NCBI RefSeq assembly: GCF_030864005.1
Contig: NZ_CP132976.1
Location: 310,001 to 374,000 of the forward strand
Direction of reading: 5' to 3'
Length of the DNA stretch: 64,000 nucleotides
Origin: Achromobacter seleniivolatilans
GTDB lineage: Bacteria; Pseudomonadota; Gammaproteobacteria; Burkholderiales; Burkholderiaceae_B
Shown: positions 36,776 to 46,379 of the stretch, piece after piece
Layout: every line of letters starts with the position of its first letter
Numbering within the stretch: the stretch's first letter is position 1
Notes under the pieces: generated by a model
Database searches by the model: none
What the model was told of the DNA's origin: nothing
The model's input: the letters and a program-made list of their open reading frames with translations, nothing else
Program-made: the position numbers and the translations under genes

Positions 36776-39367
36776 TCAGACCTCGATCACGTCCGCCACG
36801 TCCTTGTAGTCCGCGATCTTGTCGAAGTTCAGGTATTGATAGATCTGGTCGCCGTTCTTGGTAATGACGCCCATATCGGCCATGTACTCGTCCTTGGTCG
36901 GAATACGGCCCAGCTTCGAGCAGATGGCGGCCAGTTCAGCCGAACCCAGGTACACGTTCGTGTTCTTGCCCAAACGGTTGGGGAAGTTACGGGTGCTGGT
37001 CGACATGACGGTTGCGCCTTCGCGCACTTGTGCCTGGTTACCCATGCACAGCGAGCAGCCCGGCATTTCCGTACGGGCGCCGGCAGTGCCGAATACGCCG
37101 TAGTGGCCTTCTTCGGTCAGTTGCGTAGCGTCCATCTTGGTCGGCGGGGCAACCCACAGCTTGACCGGGATGTCGCGCTTGCCTTCCAACAGCTTGGACG
37201 CTGCGCGGAAGTGGCCGATGTTGGTCATGCAGCTGCCGATGAACACTTCGTCGATCTTGGCGCCAGCAACTTCCGACAACGTCTTGACGTCGTCCGGGTC
37301 GTTCGGGCAGGCCACGATGGGCTCATGCACGTCGGCCAGGTCGATGTCAATGATGGCGGCGTATTCGGCGTCGGCATCCGGGGCCAGCAGCTGGGGATTG
37401 GCCAGCCAGGCTTCCATGGCCTTGATGCGGCGGCCCAGGGTGCGCTCGTCTTCGTAGCCGTTGGCGATCATCCACTTCAACATCACGATGTTGCTGTTGA
37501 TGTATTCGATGATCGGTTCTTTGTTCAGGTGCACCGAGCAGCCGGCGGCCGAACGTTCAGCGGACGCGTCCGACAGTTCGAAAGCCTGTTCGACCTTCAG
37601 GTCCGGCAAGCCTTCGATTTCCAGGATGCGGCCCGAGAAGATGTTCTGCTTGCCTTGCTTGGCAACCGTCAGCATGCCTTGCTTGATGGCGTACAGCGGG
37701 ATGGCGTTGACCAGATCGCGCAGCGTCACGCCAGGTTGCAGCTTGCCCTTGAAGCGGACCAGCACCGATTCCGGCATGTCCAGGGGCATCACACCCGTGG
37801 CGGCGGCAAAGGCGACCAGGCCCGAACCGGCCGGGAACGAGATGCCGATGGGGAAACGGGTGTGCGAATCGCCGCCGGTGCCGACGGTGTCGGGCAACAG
37901 CATGCGGTTCAGCCACGAGTGGATCACACCGTCACCCGGACGCAGCGACACGCCGCCACGGGTGCTGATGAATTCCGGCAGCGTGTGGTGCGTCTTGACG
38001 TCCACGGGCTTCGGGTAGGCGGCAGTGTGGCAGAACGACTGCATCACCAGATCGGCCGAGAAGCCCAGGCAAGCCAGGTCCTTCAATTCGTCGCGGGTCA
38101 TGGGGCCGGTGGTGTCCTGGCTGCCGACCGAGGTCATCTTCGGTTCGCAGTAGGTGCCCGGGCGCACGCCCTTGCCTTCCGGCAGGCCACATGCGCGGCC
38201 GACCATCTTCTGGGCCAGGGTGAAACCCTTGCCCGAATCAACCGGGTCCTTCGGCAGACGGAACAGCGTGGATGCGGGCAGGCCCAGGGCTTCACGCGCC
38301 TTGGCCGTCAGGCCGCGGCCGATGATCAGCGGAATGCGGCCGCCGGCGCGCACTTCGTCGAACAGCACGTCGGACTTCACTTCAAATTCGGCGATGACTT
38401 CGCCGTTCTTGAGGGCTTTGCCATCGTACGGACGCAGTTCAACCACGTCGCCCATTTCCATTTGGGAAACGTCGAGTTCGATCGGCAGGGCGCCAGCGTC
38501 TTCCATCGTGTTGTAGAAGATCGGGGCAATCTTGTTGCCCAGGCACACGCCGCCAAAGCGCTTGTTCGGCACGAAGGGGATGTCTTCGCCCGTGAACCAC
38601 AGCACCGAGTTGGTTGCCGACTTGCGCGACGAACCCGTGCCGACCACGTCACCCACGTAGGCGACCAGGTGACCCTTGTCTTTCAGCGATTCGATGAACT
38701 TGATCGGACCGCGCTTGCCGTCTTCTTCCGGTTCGAACGCAGCGCCGTCGCGCTTGTTCTTCAGCATCGCCAGGGCGTGCATCGGGATGTCGGGGCGGGT
38801 CGTGGCGTCCGGGGCGGGCGACAGGTCGTCGGTGTTGGTTTCGCCAGGCACCTTGAAGACCGTGATGGTCAGGCTTTCCGGCAGTTCCGGGCGGCTGGTG
38901 AACCATTCGGCGTCGGCCCAGCTTTGCAGCACGGACTTGGCGTTGGCGTTGCCCTTGTCGGCCTTTTCCTTCACGTCGTGGAAGGCGTCAAACATCAACA
39001 GGGTCTTTTTCAGCGCATCGGCGGCGATCGTGCCGATTTCAGCATCGTCCAGCAGGTCGACCAGCGGGCCAATGTTGTAGCCGCCGAGCATCGTGCCCAG
39101 CAGTTGCGTCGCCTTGGCACGGCTGATCAGCGCACAAGCTTCCTTGCCCAGCGCCACAGCGGCCAGGTAGGACGCCTTGACCTTGGCGGCGTCATCCACG
39201 CCAGCCGGCACGCGGTGGGTCAGCAGTTCGACCAGATTCTGCTCCTCGCCAGCGGGCGGGTTCTTCAGCAGTTCGATCAGTTCAGCGGTTTGTTTGGCCG
39301 TAAGGGGCAGCGGGGGAATTCCCAGGGCTGCGCGTTCGGCGACGTGTTGGCGGTAGTTATCCAGCAT
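36776..39367 (-). CDS. acnB: Bifunctional aconitate hydratase 2 / 2-methylisocitrate dehydratase
   Basis: Main TCA-cycle aconitase. It has 863 residues from ATG 39367 ([20 protein letters not shown]), very close to the usual 865. AcnB-type domain order is seen: an N-terminal HEAT-like helical region, then the swivel domain ([14 protein letters not shown]), then the Fe-S core with [13 protein letters not shown] and [11 protein letters not shown] carrying the cluster cysteines. An 897-codon plus-strand frame across the whole gene is an antisense shadow. The promoter carries the same dyad as acnA. Confidence 0.97.
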   Translation of the reverse strand: MLDNYRQHVAERAALGIPPLPLTAKQTAELIELLKNPPAGEEQNLVELLTHRVPAGVDDAAKVKASYLAAVALGKEACALISRAKATQLLGTMLGGYNIGPLVDLLDDAEIGTIAADALKKTLLMFDAFHDVKEKADKGNANAKSVLQSWADAEWFTSRPELPESLTITVFKVPGETNTDDLSPAPDATTRPDIPMHALAMLKNKRDGAAFEPEEDGKRGPIKFIESLKDKGHLVAYVGDVVGTGSSRKSATNSVLWFTGEDIPFVPNKRFGGVCLGNKIAPIFYNTMEDAGALPIELDVSQMEMGDVVELRPYDGKALKNGEVIAEFEVKSDVLFDEVRAGGRIPLIIGRGLTAKAREALGLPASTLFRLPKDPVDSGKGFTLAQKMVGRACGLPEGKGVRPGTYCEPKMTSVGSQDTTGPMTRDELKDLACLGFSADLVMQSFCHTAAYPKPVDVKTHHTLPEFISTRGGVSLRPGDGVIHSWLNRMLLPDTVGTGGDSHTRFPIGISFPAGSGLVAFAAATGVMPLDMPESVLVRFKGKLQPGVTLRDLVNAIPLYAIKQGMLTVAKQGKQNIFSGRILEIEGLPDLKVEQAFELSDASAERSAAGCSVHLNKEPIIEYINSNIVMLKWMIANGYEDERTLGRRIKAMEAWLANPQLLAPDADAEYAAIIDIDLADVHEPIVACPNDPDDVKTLSEVAGAKIDEVFIGSCMTNIGHFRAASKLLEGKRDIPVKLWVAPPTKMDATQLTEEGHYGVFGTAGARTEMPGCSLCMGNQAQVREGATVMSTSTRNFPNRLGKNTNVYLGSAELAAICSKLGRIPTKDEYMADMGVITKNGDQIYQYLNFDKIADYKDVADVIEV

Positions 39368-39413
39368 GTGAGGCCTGCTCAAAGTCGGGTTGGAAGAAGG
39401 GTTGTTGGCCGGA

Positions 39414-39467
39414 ATTGTAGAAGCAAGTGGGGGCGGCAAGCAAATGTCTTATATCTTATATAAGACT
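39414..39467 (-). promoter_or_regulatory. acnB promoter with conserved dyad abutting the -35
   Basis: On the minus strand TTGCTT (plus 39438-39443), an 18-base spacer and TACAAT (plus 39414-39419) form a sigma-70-type promoter. Immediately upstream of the -35 is the 24-bp block 39444-39467 with palindrome TCTTATATAAGA (39454-39465), identical but for one base to the acnA block. Confidence 0.75.
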
Positions 39468-39530
39468 TGGGTCGATAGCTGTTGCTTACGGGCGACGGCG
39501 GCGCTTGAAGTGCAGGGCGGCGGCCACGGA

Positions 39531-39553
39531 AAAGGCGGCCGTCGAGGCCGCCT
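39531..39553 (-). terminator. Terminator of the zinc-ribbon / FxLYD-like gene pair
   Basis: Stem AGGCGGCC / GGCCGCCT with a GTCGA loop at 39533-39553. Read leftward it is followed by TTTTCC. It lies about 80 bases past the stop at 39631. Confidence 0.65.
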
Positions 39554-39630
39554 GCTGGGTCATTCTCCGCCCATGCTGGAAGCGATCCCAAAGGGGCTGC
39601 GGGCCAAAGCCTGGGTTGGGTCGGCGATGC

Positions 39631-40560
39631 CTACAGCGGTTTGGCGTCGTACACCACGCCCACTTTGGCGAAATTTCCGCCATATTGTTTGACGTTGAGC
39701 TCGAATGGCGCGCTTTCACCGGGTTGGAGCTTGGGCAGCCTGAGTTCTTGGAAGCTGGCGCCGGACAATTTGTCCTGCGCGTCATACAGGCTGACCCACA
39801 CGCGAACCTCGCCCACCTCCGCCTTATCGTCGTTACGCACTCGGCCATGCACGGTGACGTACTTGTAACGGTAGCGATACGTGAAATTCAGGGTGCCGGT
39901 GCCGATTGCGGCCTCGGTGTTTTCCACCGTCACGGCCAGTTTGGGCCGGGGGCCGGGAAGGGCGGCCCGCTTGGCGGGCAGCCAATCCGTTTTGACCTCG
40001 GTAAAGCGGTCAAAGTCACCACCCGTCAGGGCCACGGGCACCCGCTCCCCGGGGTACAGATGGGTGGGCAAGCTCCAGTTCTGACGCAGATTCAGCTTGC
40101 GCGACCCGTCGAACACGGAGATCTCGGCCCTAGGCGACAACGCGACATAGCTATCACTGTTATTGACCAGCTCGGCATACAAGACCGGGCGCTCGATTTC
40201 GTCGAGCAACCGGCGCGGGGCGGATAACTTGAGGTTCTTGGGGTCAAACAGGGCAAAAGCCGGATCAAGTAGCTCCGCAGTGGACAGGCGCACATTGTCA
40301 ATGACCCGGGTCTCGGCCGGGTTGACGCGGATGATGCGGCTGGCCTGGGCGGGATCTTTTGGGGCCTGCGCCTGGGCGGCGGCTGACGGCTGGGCGTCCG
40401 CCGCCCGCGCCGGCAGGTCGGGCGAGGTGCTGAGATTAAGGGCGGACAGCAGCCCTGTGTATTTGGCGGCGGCAAAACCCGCAGCCGCCAGTATTACCAG
40501 CACAAGGGCGGCTTTGGCGGGCCAGGCCAGCGGTTTGGAGCCAGGACGATCAGCTTTCAC
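39631..40560 (-). CDS. Uncharacterised membrane-anchored protein with FxLYD-like C-terminal domain
   Basis: 309 residues. A single N-terminal helix (AALVLVILAAAGFAAAKYTG) is followed by an Ala/Gln/Pro linker. There are two beta-rich parts: one around VLYAELVNNSDSYVALSPRA, and a second near the C-terminus with VTVHGRVRNDDKAEVGEVRV, FQELRLPKLQPGESAPFEL, a pattern like the FxLYD domain used in envelope proteins. No enzyme motif is visible. Its start lies within the last 11 bases of the upstream zinc-ribbon gene, so the two are translated together. Function unknown. Confidence 0.7.
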   Translation of the reverse strand: MKADRPGSKPLAWPAKAALVLVILAAAGFAAAKYTGLLSALNLSTSPDLPARAADAQPSAAAQAQAPKDPAQASRIIRVNPAETRVIDNVRLSTAELLDPAFALFDPKNLKLSAPRRLLDEIERPVLYAELVNNSDSYVALSPRAEISVFDGSRKLNLRQNWSLPTHLYPGERVPVALTGGDFDRFTEVKTDWLPAKRAALPGPRPKLAVTVENTEAAIGTGTLNFTYRYRYKYVTVHGRVRNDDKAEVGEVRVWVSLYDAQDKLSGASFQELRLPKLQPGESAPFELNVKQYGGNFAKVGVVYDAKPL

Positions 40561-41434
40561 TTTGCACCATGTAATCGTAGGAGGCGACGCGGCTCTCGTT
40601 CAGCATCTCGCAGCTCACATCAAAGGAGGTCAGCGCGCCGGGCGCCAGCGCGCCGGCAGAGGCATACCCATTGCCCGTGCCAATCAGGGCGCCGTCCTCG
40701 CCATACAACATGACGCTGATCTGGGTGCTGTTGGCCGTAGCCGCGCCCTGGTTCTTTACCAGTCCGATCAGGCGGTAAGACCCATCGTTTTTGACCAGTT
40801 GGACCTTGCTGGCTGCCACATCGTTATTTTTGCCGCGGGCGGCGGACGGCGTGGCGACTTGCAGCGTGTAGCGGGTGTAGGCCTTGTCGGTGACGTTGAT
40901 CCGCACCGGCGCGTACTCGCCGGGTTGCAGCGACCGGACCGAGGGCGAGTCATATGACGATCCCAGAGTCAGGTCGTCCTGATAGAAGGTCGCCGTGATT
41001 CGGGGCGCGTCGATCTTCCTGCCGGTTTCGTTGCGCACCATCATGATCAGCTGCTTGCGGCTGCGCGTTTGTATTTCGCGGATATCCGTCAATTTCACAA
41101 GTGACGCGTCAATCGGCGGCTCAACGGGTGTGAGACGCCGGGGCGGGGACGAACTGCCTGAATTGAAAATGGCCGTCAGCGAGATCACGGCAGCCGCCAC
41201 CACGCCGACGACAATCGCCGTGATGACCGTAGGTTTCACCGGCACCGTGCTGGCCGGCTGCTGCATGCCGCGCAGGATTTTTTCCAGGCGCTGGGCAACG
41301 TCGTCTTCCACCAGCGTCATGGCCTGGCAGTGATTGCACCGGTATTCGTTGGTGGCCAATTTGGTGAATTGAGCGCTGCCGCATGTTGAGCAGGTCAGCG
41401 TCACCGTGTTGATCGTGGTCTGTTTGGGAGTCAT
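40550..41434 (-). CDS. Uncharacterised zinc-ribbon membrane protein with FxLYD-like domain
   Basis: 294 residues. The N-terminus has a zinc ribbon: CSTC and CNHC pairs (residues about 15-35). A helix VITAIVVGVVAAAVISLTAI spans the membrane near residues 70-90. The periplasmic part has two beta-sandwich-like segments (KQLIMMVRNETGRKIDAPRI; YRLIGLVKNQGAATANSTQI followed by GALAPGALTSFDVSC). The layout, cytoplasmic zinc ribbon plus external Ig-like domains, is that of an envelope sensor or scaffold, but I cannot name it. It overlaps the next gene by 11 bases. Confidence 0.7.
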   Translation of the reverse strand: MTPKQTTINTVTLTCSTCGSAQFTKLATNEYRCNHCQAMTLVEDDVAQRLEKILRGMQQPASTVPVKPTVITAIVVGVVAAAVISLTAIFNSGSSSPPRRLTPVEPPIDASLVKLTDIREIQTRSRKQLIMMVRNETGRKIDAPRITATFYQDDLTLGSSYDSPSVRSLQPGEYAPVRINVTDKAYTRYTLQVATPSAARGKNNDVAASKVQLVKNDGSYRLIGLVKNQGAATANSTQISVMLYGEDGALIGTGNGYASAGALAPGALTSFDVSCEMLNESRVASYDYMVQSES

Positions 41435-41662
41435 TCTCGCGGGTCAGACGCGCCTGGCCGCTAGCCACGCCCGGATGGCGTGGAAACAGACTAGGCGTAA
41501 CGGGGCTTACAGGGCGGCAAGAATAGCGGCAGGGCGCTCCAGGCATGGTTCATGAGCGCTTCTGATTGTGACAAGATATGTGCGCAAGGCGTTTGTCAGG
41601 CGACGGGCAGGGCATAAGAAAGCCGGTGCTATCATCGCCGCGATTCAAGATTCCCCTGCCGT

Positions 41663-42427
41663 ATGAGTATTACTCAACACTTGCTATTTCTGGCCTGCGT
41701 GGCGCTTGCCACCTATGCCCAAACCATGACGGGTTTTGCATTCGGTCTGGTGTTGCTGGGCCTGTCCGGGGTATTCCAGCTGGCTTCCGTTGCCGAAGTG
41801 GCCAATGTGGTCAGCGTGTTGTCGCTGGTGAATGCCGCCGTCACGCTGGCGCGCGCCAAGCCTCAAGTGAACTGGACGCTGATGCGGCCTGCCATGATTG
41901 CCAGCCTGGCGGGAGTGGGAGTAGGCGTTGCCGCCCTGACGTGGATCAGCGGGTCCATGACGGTGTTATTGCAATTGCTGTTGGGTATCACGATTCTGGC
42001 CTGCGCCGTGCTACTGGTGGCGCGCGCGAAGCCGTTGGAGCGCCTGTCTTCCCGCGTGTCATTTGTCATTTTCGGCAGCGTGTCGGGCGTGCTGGGCGGG
42101 TTGTTTTCCAGTGCGGGACCGCCCATGGTGTACCACCTGTATCGGCAGCCTTTGCCGCTGGCGTCGATCCGTAATAGCCTGCTTGTGCTGTTTTCGCTGA
42201 ACGCCGTGGTGCGCCTGACGTTGGTCACGGGCCAGGGCGCGTTCATGGCCACGTCGTTCTGGTTGAGCGCGCAGGCGCTGCCGGTTGTGATCGGCGTGAC
42301 CTGGGCGGCGCGCCGCTACAGCTCGGCTGACTCGATGAAGACCGTCAAGCGCATGGTGTTTGTGCTGCTGCTGGCGGCCGGCCTGGGCCTGATCGTGCCA
42401 GCTGCGCGGATACTGGCGGCGGGTTAG
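41663..42427 (+). CDS. TauE/SafE-family membrane transporter
   Basis: 254 residues with about eight hydrophobic helices. The family signature is in ATYAQTMTGFAFGLVLLGLS near the N-terminus and repeated in SVSGVLGGLFSSAGPPMVYH in the second half, as expected for a duplicated TauE/SafE fold that moves sulfite or organic anions such as sulfoacetate. No partner enzyme is near, so the substrate is open. Confidence 0.85.
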   Translation: MSITQHLLFLACVALATYAQTMTGFAFGLVLLGLSGVFQLASVAEVANVVSVLSLVNAAVTLARAKPQVNWTLMRPAMIASLAGVGVGVAALTWISGSMTVLLQLLLGITILACAVLLVARAKPLERLSSRVSFVIFGSVSGVLGGLFSSAGPPMVYHLYRQPLPLASIRNSLLVLFSLNAVVRLTLVTGQGAFMATSFWLSAQALPVVIGVTWAARRYSSADSMKTVKRMVFVLLLAAGLGLIVPAARILAAG

Positions 42428-42447
42428 CCGCCAGTCCGGCGTAGCGC

Positions 42448-42888
42448 TTAGACGTGGCCGCCGCTGATGTAGCGTTCCAGTTCGTGGATGATGAATTTTT
42501 GCTCGCTCATGACGTCCTTGACCAAATCGCCAATGGATAGCAAGCCGATCAGTTTTTCATTTTCGATGACAGGAAGGTGGCGGAAATGCCGCTCGGTCAT
42601 CATCGCCATACAGTGTTCGCGAGTGTCGGACGGGCCAACGTAATAGACAGAATCGGTCATGATGTCGCGCACTTTGGTGCTGCGCGAGGAGCGGTCCTGC
42701 AGGACGATTTTGCGGGCATAGTCGCGCTCAGAAAGCATGCCCAGAACGGTATCGCCTTCTACGACCACCACGGCGCCGATGCCGCGCTCGGCCATGGTTT
42801 TGATGGCATCGAAAACCGATGAGTCCGGCGTCACCGTAACGACGGAATTGTTCGGCTTTTCTCTAAGAATCTCAGCAACTGTCTTCAC
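42448..42888 (-). CDS. CBS-domain pair protein
   Basis: 146 residues. Two CBS motifs are present: DSSVFDAIKTMAERGIGAVV with GMLSERDYARKI, and MMTERHFRHLPVIENEKLIG with GLLSIGDLVK. Such stand-alone pairs bind adenine nucleotides and act as energy sensors. The start is GTG 42888 (MKTVAEIL when translated), with GGGAG 7 bases upstream. An in-frame ATG at 42969 would add 27 unlike residues. Confidence 0.88.
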   Translation of the reverse strand: MKTVAEILREKPNNSVVTVTPDSSVFDAIKTMAERGIGAVVVVEGDTVLGMLSERDYARKIVLQDRSSRSTKVRDIMTDSVYYVGPSDTREHCMAMMTERHFRHLPVIENEKLIGLLSIGDLVKDVMSEQKFIIHELERYISGGHV

Positions 42889-43019
42889 GATGTGCTCCCG
42901 AATCGCTGGCAAGGTTTTAAACACCGATCGCGCGTCGCACCCTCTGTCTGGCGGCTTGTTGCGGCACAACCATGCTCCATCCTAAGCCTGCTGGCCACCT
43001 TGCCGCAAGCGCGACGGAC

Positions 43020-43925
43020 TTATTTAGCAGTCTTGTCGCGGAATGCGTGGCTCGTGATCTCGCGCAGATTGCGTGCAGCGCTACGTTCCGTATCTGGATT
43101 CCACGCCAGCGAAATGCCGATAGAGGCGTCGGCGGGAAAGTCGGCCAGCGCCTTGTAGACGACGTTGGTCCCGGGATGACGCCGTCCGCTAGCCGGCACC
43201 AGAGCAACGCCCAGCCCGCTTTCCACCAGACTCAACAGCGTCTGCACTTGCACCGCTTCTTGCGTGATGCGAGGTGTAAAGCCGCGCAATTGGCAGGCAT
43301 TGATCGCAGCCATCCTTAGCCCCGCCGCTTCAGTGGCGGTGTACATGATGAACGCTTCGTCCGCCAGATCCGCCAGACGGATGCGGGCGCGGCGCGCCAG
43401 CGGGTGCGTCTTCGGCACGGCTAGCGCAAAGTTCTCGGTGGTAAGCGAAGCCAGCCGCAGCTTTGATCCCATCGCCACAGGCACGCGCACGATGCCGACT
43501 TCCAACGCGTCTTCGGCCAAATCCTGCATGATGCGTATTGACGTTGCCTCGCGCAGTTCCACGGTGACGCCCGGATGGCGCTGGCGGAACAAGGGCAGGA
43601 TACGGGGCAGGATTCCGTGAGTGGCGGAGCCTACAAAGCCGATGCGCACAGTGCCTGCTTCTCCGGCAGCGCCCGCCCGCGCTGCCAGGCGGAATTGTTC
43701 GGCATGGAACAGTGCGCGCCGCGCTTCGTCCAGTGCTGCCCGGCCGGCTTCGGTCAGCTTGACGCCCTGCCGGCCTCGGATGAACAGCGGCACGCCCACG
43801 CTCTCTTCAAGTTTGCGTATCGATACCGACAGCGGCGGTTGCGACATGTGCAGCTTTTCCGCGGCGCGGTGAAAGTTCAGCGTATCGGCCAGAACCAGAA
43901 ATTGCTGAAGATGGCGTAGATCCAT
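43020..43925 (-). CDS. LysR-family transcriptional regulator
   Basis: 301 residues from ATG 43925 (MDLRHLQQFLVLADTLNFHR). The helix-turn-helix reads FHRAAEKLHMSQPPLSVSIR, followed by LEESVGVPLFIRGRQGVKLT. The effector domain starts near VRIGFVGSATHGILPRILP, as in the CatR/BenM type. It lies 90 bases after the acyl-CoA dehydrogenase pair on the same strand and may control it. Effector unknown. Confidence 0.92.
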   Translation of the reverse strand: MDLRHLQQFLVLADTLNFHRAAEKLHMSQPPLSVSIRKLEESVGVPLFIRGRQGVKLTEAGRAALDEARRALFHAEQFRLAARAGAAGEAGTVRIGFVGSATHGILPRILPLFRQRHPGVTVELREATSIRIMQDLAEDALEVGIVRVPVAMGSKLRLASLTTENFALAVPKTHPLARRARIRLADLADEAFIMYTATEAAGLRMAAINACQLRGFTPRITQEAVQVQTLLSLVESGLGVALVPASGRRHPGTNVVYKALADFPADASIGISLAWNPDTERSAARNLREITSHAFRDKTAK

Positions 43926-44015
43926 AACGGCTGCCCAAGGCGGTGGTTGCCGGGGATGATACGGCGGCCGTGCCGATCCGGGCATCCGTGCAATCCCTTC
44001 GGCGCGGATTTGCGC

Positions 44016-45020
44016 TTATCCCGACTCCTTGCTGTAAAGCGCGCAACGCAGATAACCCAGCGCATCCGTGCCGCTTGCCAGCGCGTGCGCGCCAATGCGT
44101 TCGTGCCAGTACGACTCAGACCCGCCAGCCAGACGCCATTCGCGCAGCCGCCGGGTGTAGAGCTGCAAGTCGTATTCCTCAGTCACGCCGATGGCGCCAT
44201 GCACGGCATGCGCAATATCGGCCACCAGTGGCGCGGCCTGGCTGGCGCGGGCCTTGCCCAAGGCGGCCAACTGCGGTTGCGGCTGGCCATCGCGGCCCTG
44301 GAAGGCCAGCTGCGCCGCCATGCGGGCGGCCCAGACGTGTTCTGCCATCACACTGATCTGTTGCTGCACGGCCTGAAACCGGCCTATCGGTTTGCCGAAT
44401 TGCACGCGCTGGTTGGCATAGTCCAGCGTCATCGCCAGCACCCGGTCCATAGCGCCTGCAATCAGGCCTGCATAGGCTGCCGCGGCCAGGGCGTCCAATG
44501 GTGTGCTCAGGCTGATGCATTCAGCATCGGCAAGCGCCCATGATGCCTCGCCGTCCAGGCTGCCGTGGACGCCATTGGGTTGAATGCAGGCGGCCTGAGT
44601 GGGCAACAGCCACGCTTGCCCGGCAATCTGCGCCAACACGTAATCAGCAACGCGAACCCAGGGCACGTTGACACCTGTGATGCGCTGGTTCTGGATCGTC
44701 AAGCCTACCGGTGCCAGCGCAATGGACCCTGTTGTTTGCGGGCGGCGTGCCCGGTTGAGCCAGGCACGGGCGAGCAAGGTGTGGGCGATGGGGTAGGGGC
44801 ACAGGTGACGGCCAGCCGCCAGCACCACCGGCAGCGTGTCGGCCAGAGTCAGCCCGGCGCCTGCGTCAGATTCGGGCACCAGCGCATCGGCAAAACCCGC
44901 GTCTTCGCAAGCCTGCCAGGCAGCAAGCGGCGCGTGGCTTTGTTCGGCGTCTCGGATGAGTTGCGGCGTGCAGGTTTGGGCAAAAAGGCGTTCGGCGGCA
45001 TCAGCAAAAATTTGGTCCAT
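44016..45020 (-). CDS. Acyl-CoA dehydrogenase-family protein (small, divergent subunit)
   Basis: 334 residues. The C-terminal acyl-CoA dehydrogenase domain is clear: DYANQRVQFGKPIGRFQAVQ, then HAVHGAIGVTEEYDLQLYTR and LREWRLAGGSESYWHERIG. The middle flavin-binding part is short and divergent. Such proteins usually pair with a second, more typical dehydrogenase as a heteromeric enzyme (known from steroid side-chain and aromatic-acid degradation). The gene 12 bases upstream encodes that partner. Confidence 0.85.
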   Translation of the reverse strand: MDQIFADAAERLFAQTCTPQLIRDAEQSHAPLAAWQACEDAGFADALVPESDAGAGLTLADTLPVVLAAGRHLCPYPIAHTLLARAWLNRARRPQTTGSIALAPVGLTIQNQRITGVNVPWVRVADYVLAQIAGQAWLLPTQAACIQPNGVHGSLDGEASWALADAECISLSTPLDALAAAAYAGLIAGAMDRVLAMTLDYANQRVQFGKPIGRFQAVQQQISVMAEHVWAARMAAQLAFQGRDGQPQPQLAALGKARASQAAPLVADIAHAVHGAIGVTEEYDLQLYTRRLREWRLAGGSESYWHERIGAHALASGTDALGYLRCALYSKESG

Positions 45021-45031
45021 GGTGATCGTCC

Positions 45032-46180
45032 TTATCGAAGGCCAAGGCCGCGGGCGATGATGCCGCGCAGGATTTCCCGCGTGCCGCCACGCAATGAAAA
45101 CGTGGGGCCTACCTGCTCCAGATAGGCCAGAGTGCGCAATAGCGGCAGCGGAGGGGGAACGTCTGGGCGGCGTCCCAGCGCATCGCCGATCAGACGCGGC
45201 AGGGCTTGTTCAAGCTCAGTGCCCAAGTCTTTGACCAGCGCGGCCTCGGTGGCCGGACTGCCGCCCGCAGCCAGCTTGCCTGCAACCGCCAGCGACATGG
45301 CGCGCAGCACCGCCATCTGCGACAGGATGCTGCCCAGTACGGCCCTGTTGCTCGCATCGTCGGACTCGCTTCGACAATGCGTCAGCCAGCATTCCAGCAG
45401 CGCAATGCTGGAATACAGGCGTTCGGGTCCGCTGCGTTCAAATGCCAATTCGGCATTCACCTGTGCCCAGCCTGCGCCTTCCGCGCCGATCAGCGCGTCT
45501 TCGGCCACCTCCACATTGTCAAAGAACACCTCCGAAAAATGGGAGTCGCCTGTCAGGTCCTGGATAGGGCGGATCGAGACGCCGGGCAGCGATAGGTCCA
45601 CGATCAGCTGTGACAGGCCCTGGTGCCGGTCTTCTGCGGTTCCAGAGGTGCGGACAAGGGCAATCATGTAGTGGGACCGGTGCGCGTTGGTCGTCCAGAC
45701 TTTGCTGCCGTTCAAGCGCCAGCCGCCCGCCACTTGCGTCGCTCGGCTGCGGATACTGGCCAGGTCCGAGCCGGAGCCGGGTTCGCTCATGCCTATGCAG
45801 AAAAAGGCGTCGGCGCGGCAGATGCGGGGCAGGTAAAACGCCCGTTGCGCGGGAGTGCCGTATTTCAAGATCAGGGGCGCGCTTTGGCGGTCAGCGATCC
45901 AATGCGCTGATACGGGTGCGCCGGCTCCCAGCAGTTCTTCAGACAGCACAAAGCGGGCGAAATGACCGCGTGCCGCGCCGCCATGTTCGCGGGGCAACGT
46001 CAGGCCCAGCCAGCCCCGTTCGGCCAGCTGACGGCTGAAAGCTGCGTCAAAGCCCATCCAGGAGCGCGCGCGTTCATCAGGTTCCAAACCGTCCAAGGTG
46101 TCTGCCAGAAAGGCGCGCACGTCGGCGCGCAAGGCTTCATCCTCGGGAGGAATGGCGGTAAGTTCCAGCGTATCGATCAT
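45032..46180 (-). CDS. Acyl-CoA dehydrogenase
   Basis: 382 residues from ATG 46180 (MIDTLELTAIPPEDEALRAD). Flavin and substrate motifs are present: FCIGMSEPGSGSDLASIRSR, GWRLNGSKVWTTNA, LAFERSGPERLYS, and a C-terminal FSLRGGTREILRGIIARGLG. It introduces a double bond in an acyl-CoA using FAD. It probably forms a complex with the protein encoded 12 bases downstream. Divergent from a crotonase gene across a region with an inverted repeat. Substrate unknown. Confidence 0.92.
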   Translation of the reverse strand: MIDTLELTAIPPEDEALRADVRAFLADTLDGLEPDERARSWMGFDAAFSRQLAERGWLGLTLPREHGGAARGHFARFVLSEELLGAGAPVSAHWIADRQSAPLILKYGTPAQRAFYLPRICRADAFFCIGMSEPGSGSDLASIRSRATQVAGGWRLNGSKVWTTNAHRSHYMIALVRTSGTAEDRHQGLSQLIVDLSLPGVSIRPIQDLTGDSHFSEVFFDNVEVAEDALIGAEGAGWAQVNAELAFERSGPERLYSSIALLECWLTHCRSESDDASNRAVLGSILSQMAVLRAMSLAVAGKLAAGGSPATEAALVKDLGTELEQALPRLIGDALGRRPDVPPPLPLLRTLAYLEQVGPTFSLRGGTREILRGIIARGLGLR

Positions 46181-46276
46181 GGGCGCTCCGGTGGAGGTTG
46201 GCGCCCGACGGCGAAGGCGCCCGCCGCCACTATCAAGCGTGTGCCGAAAGCGGTCCAATATTATTTTGGTGATTAT

Positions 46277-46295
46277 CGATACGGTTTTCGTATCG
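46277..46295. promoter_or_regulatory. Inverted repeat in the acyl-CoA dehydrogenase / crotonase divergent promoter
   Basis: CGATACG - GTTTT - CGTATCG, a perfect 7-bp dyad in an AT-rich part of the 199-base divergent region. It is a good candidate operator serving both units; the regulator is not known. Confidence 0.65.
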
Positions 46296-46379
46296 CCAGC
46301 GTAAAAAATAGTATTAGACGCCGTGTGCCAGCATGCCTACGCTGCCCCTTCTCGCGAACGACAAATCCAGGAGCATGTC

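Noticed and set aside
36770..39463. 897-codon open frame on the plus strand across all of acnB
   Set aside because: It mirrors acnB codon for codon; such long antisense frames are common opposite GC-rich, codon-biased genes. The translation is His/Gln/Arg-rich with no domain.
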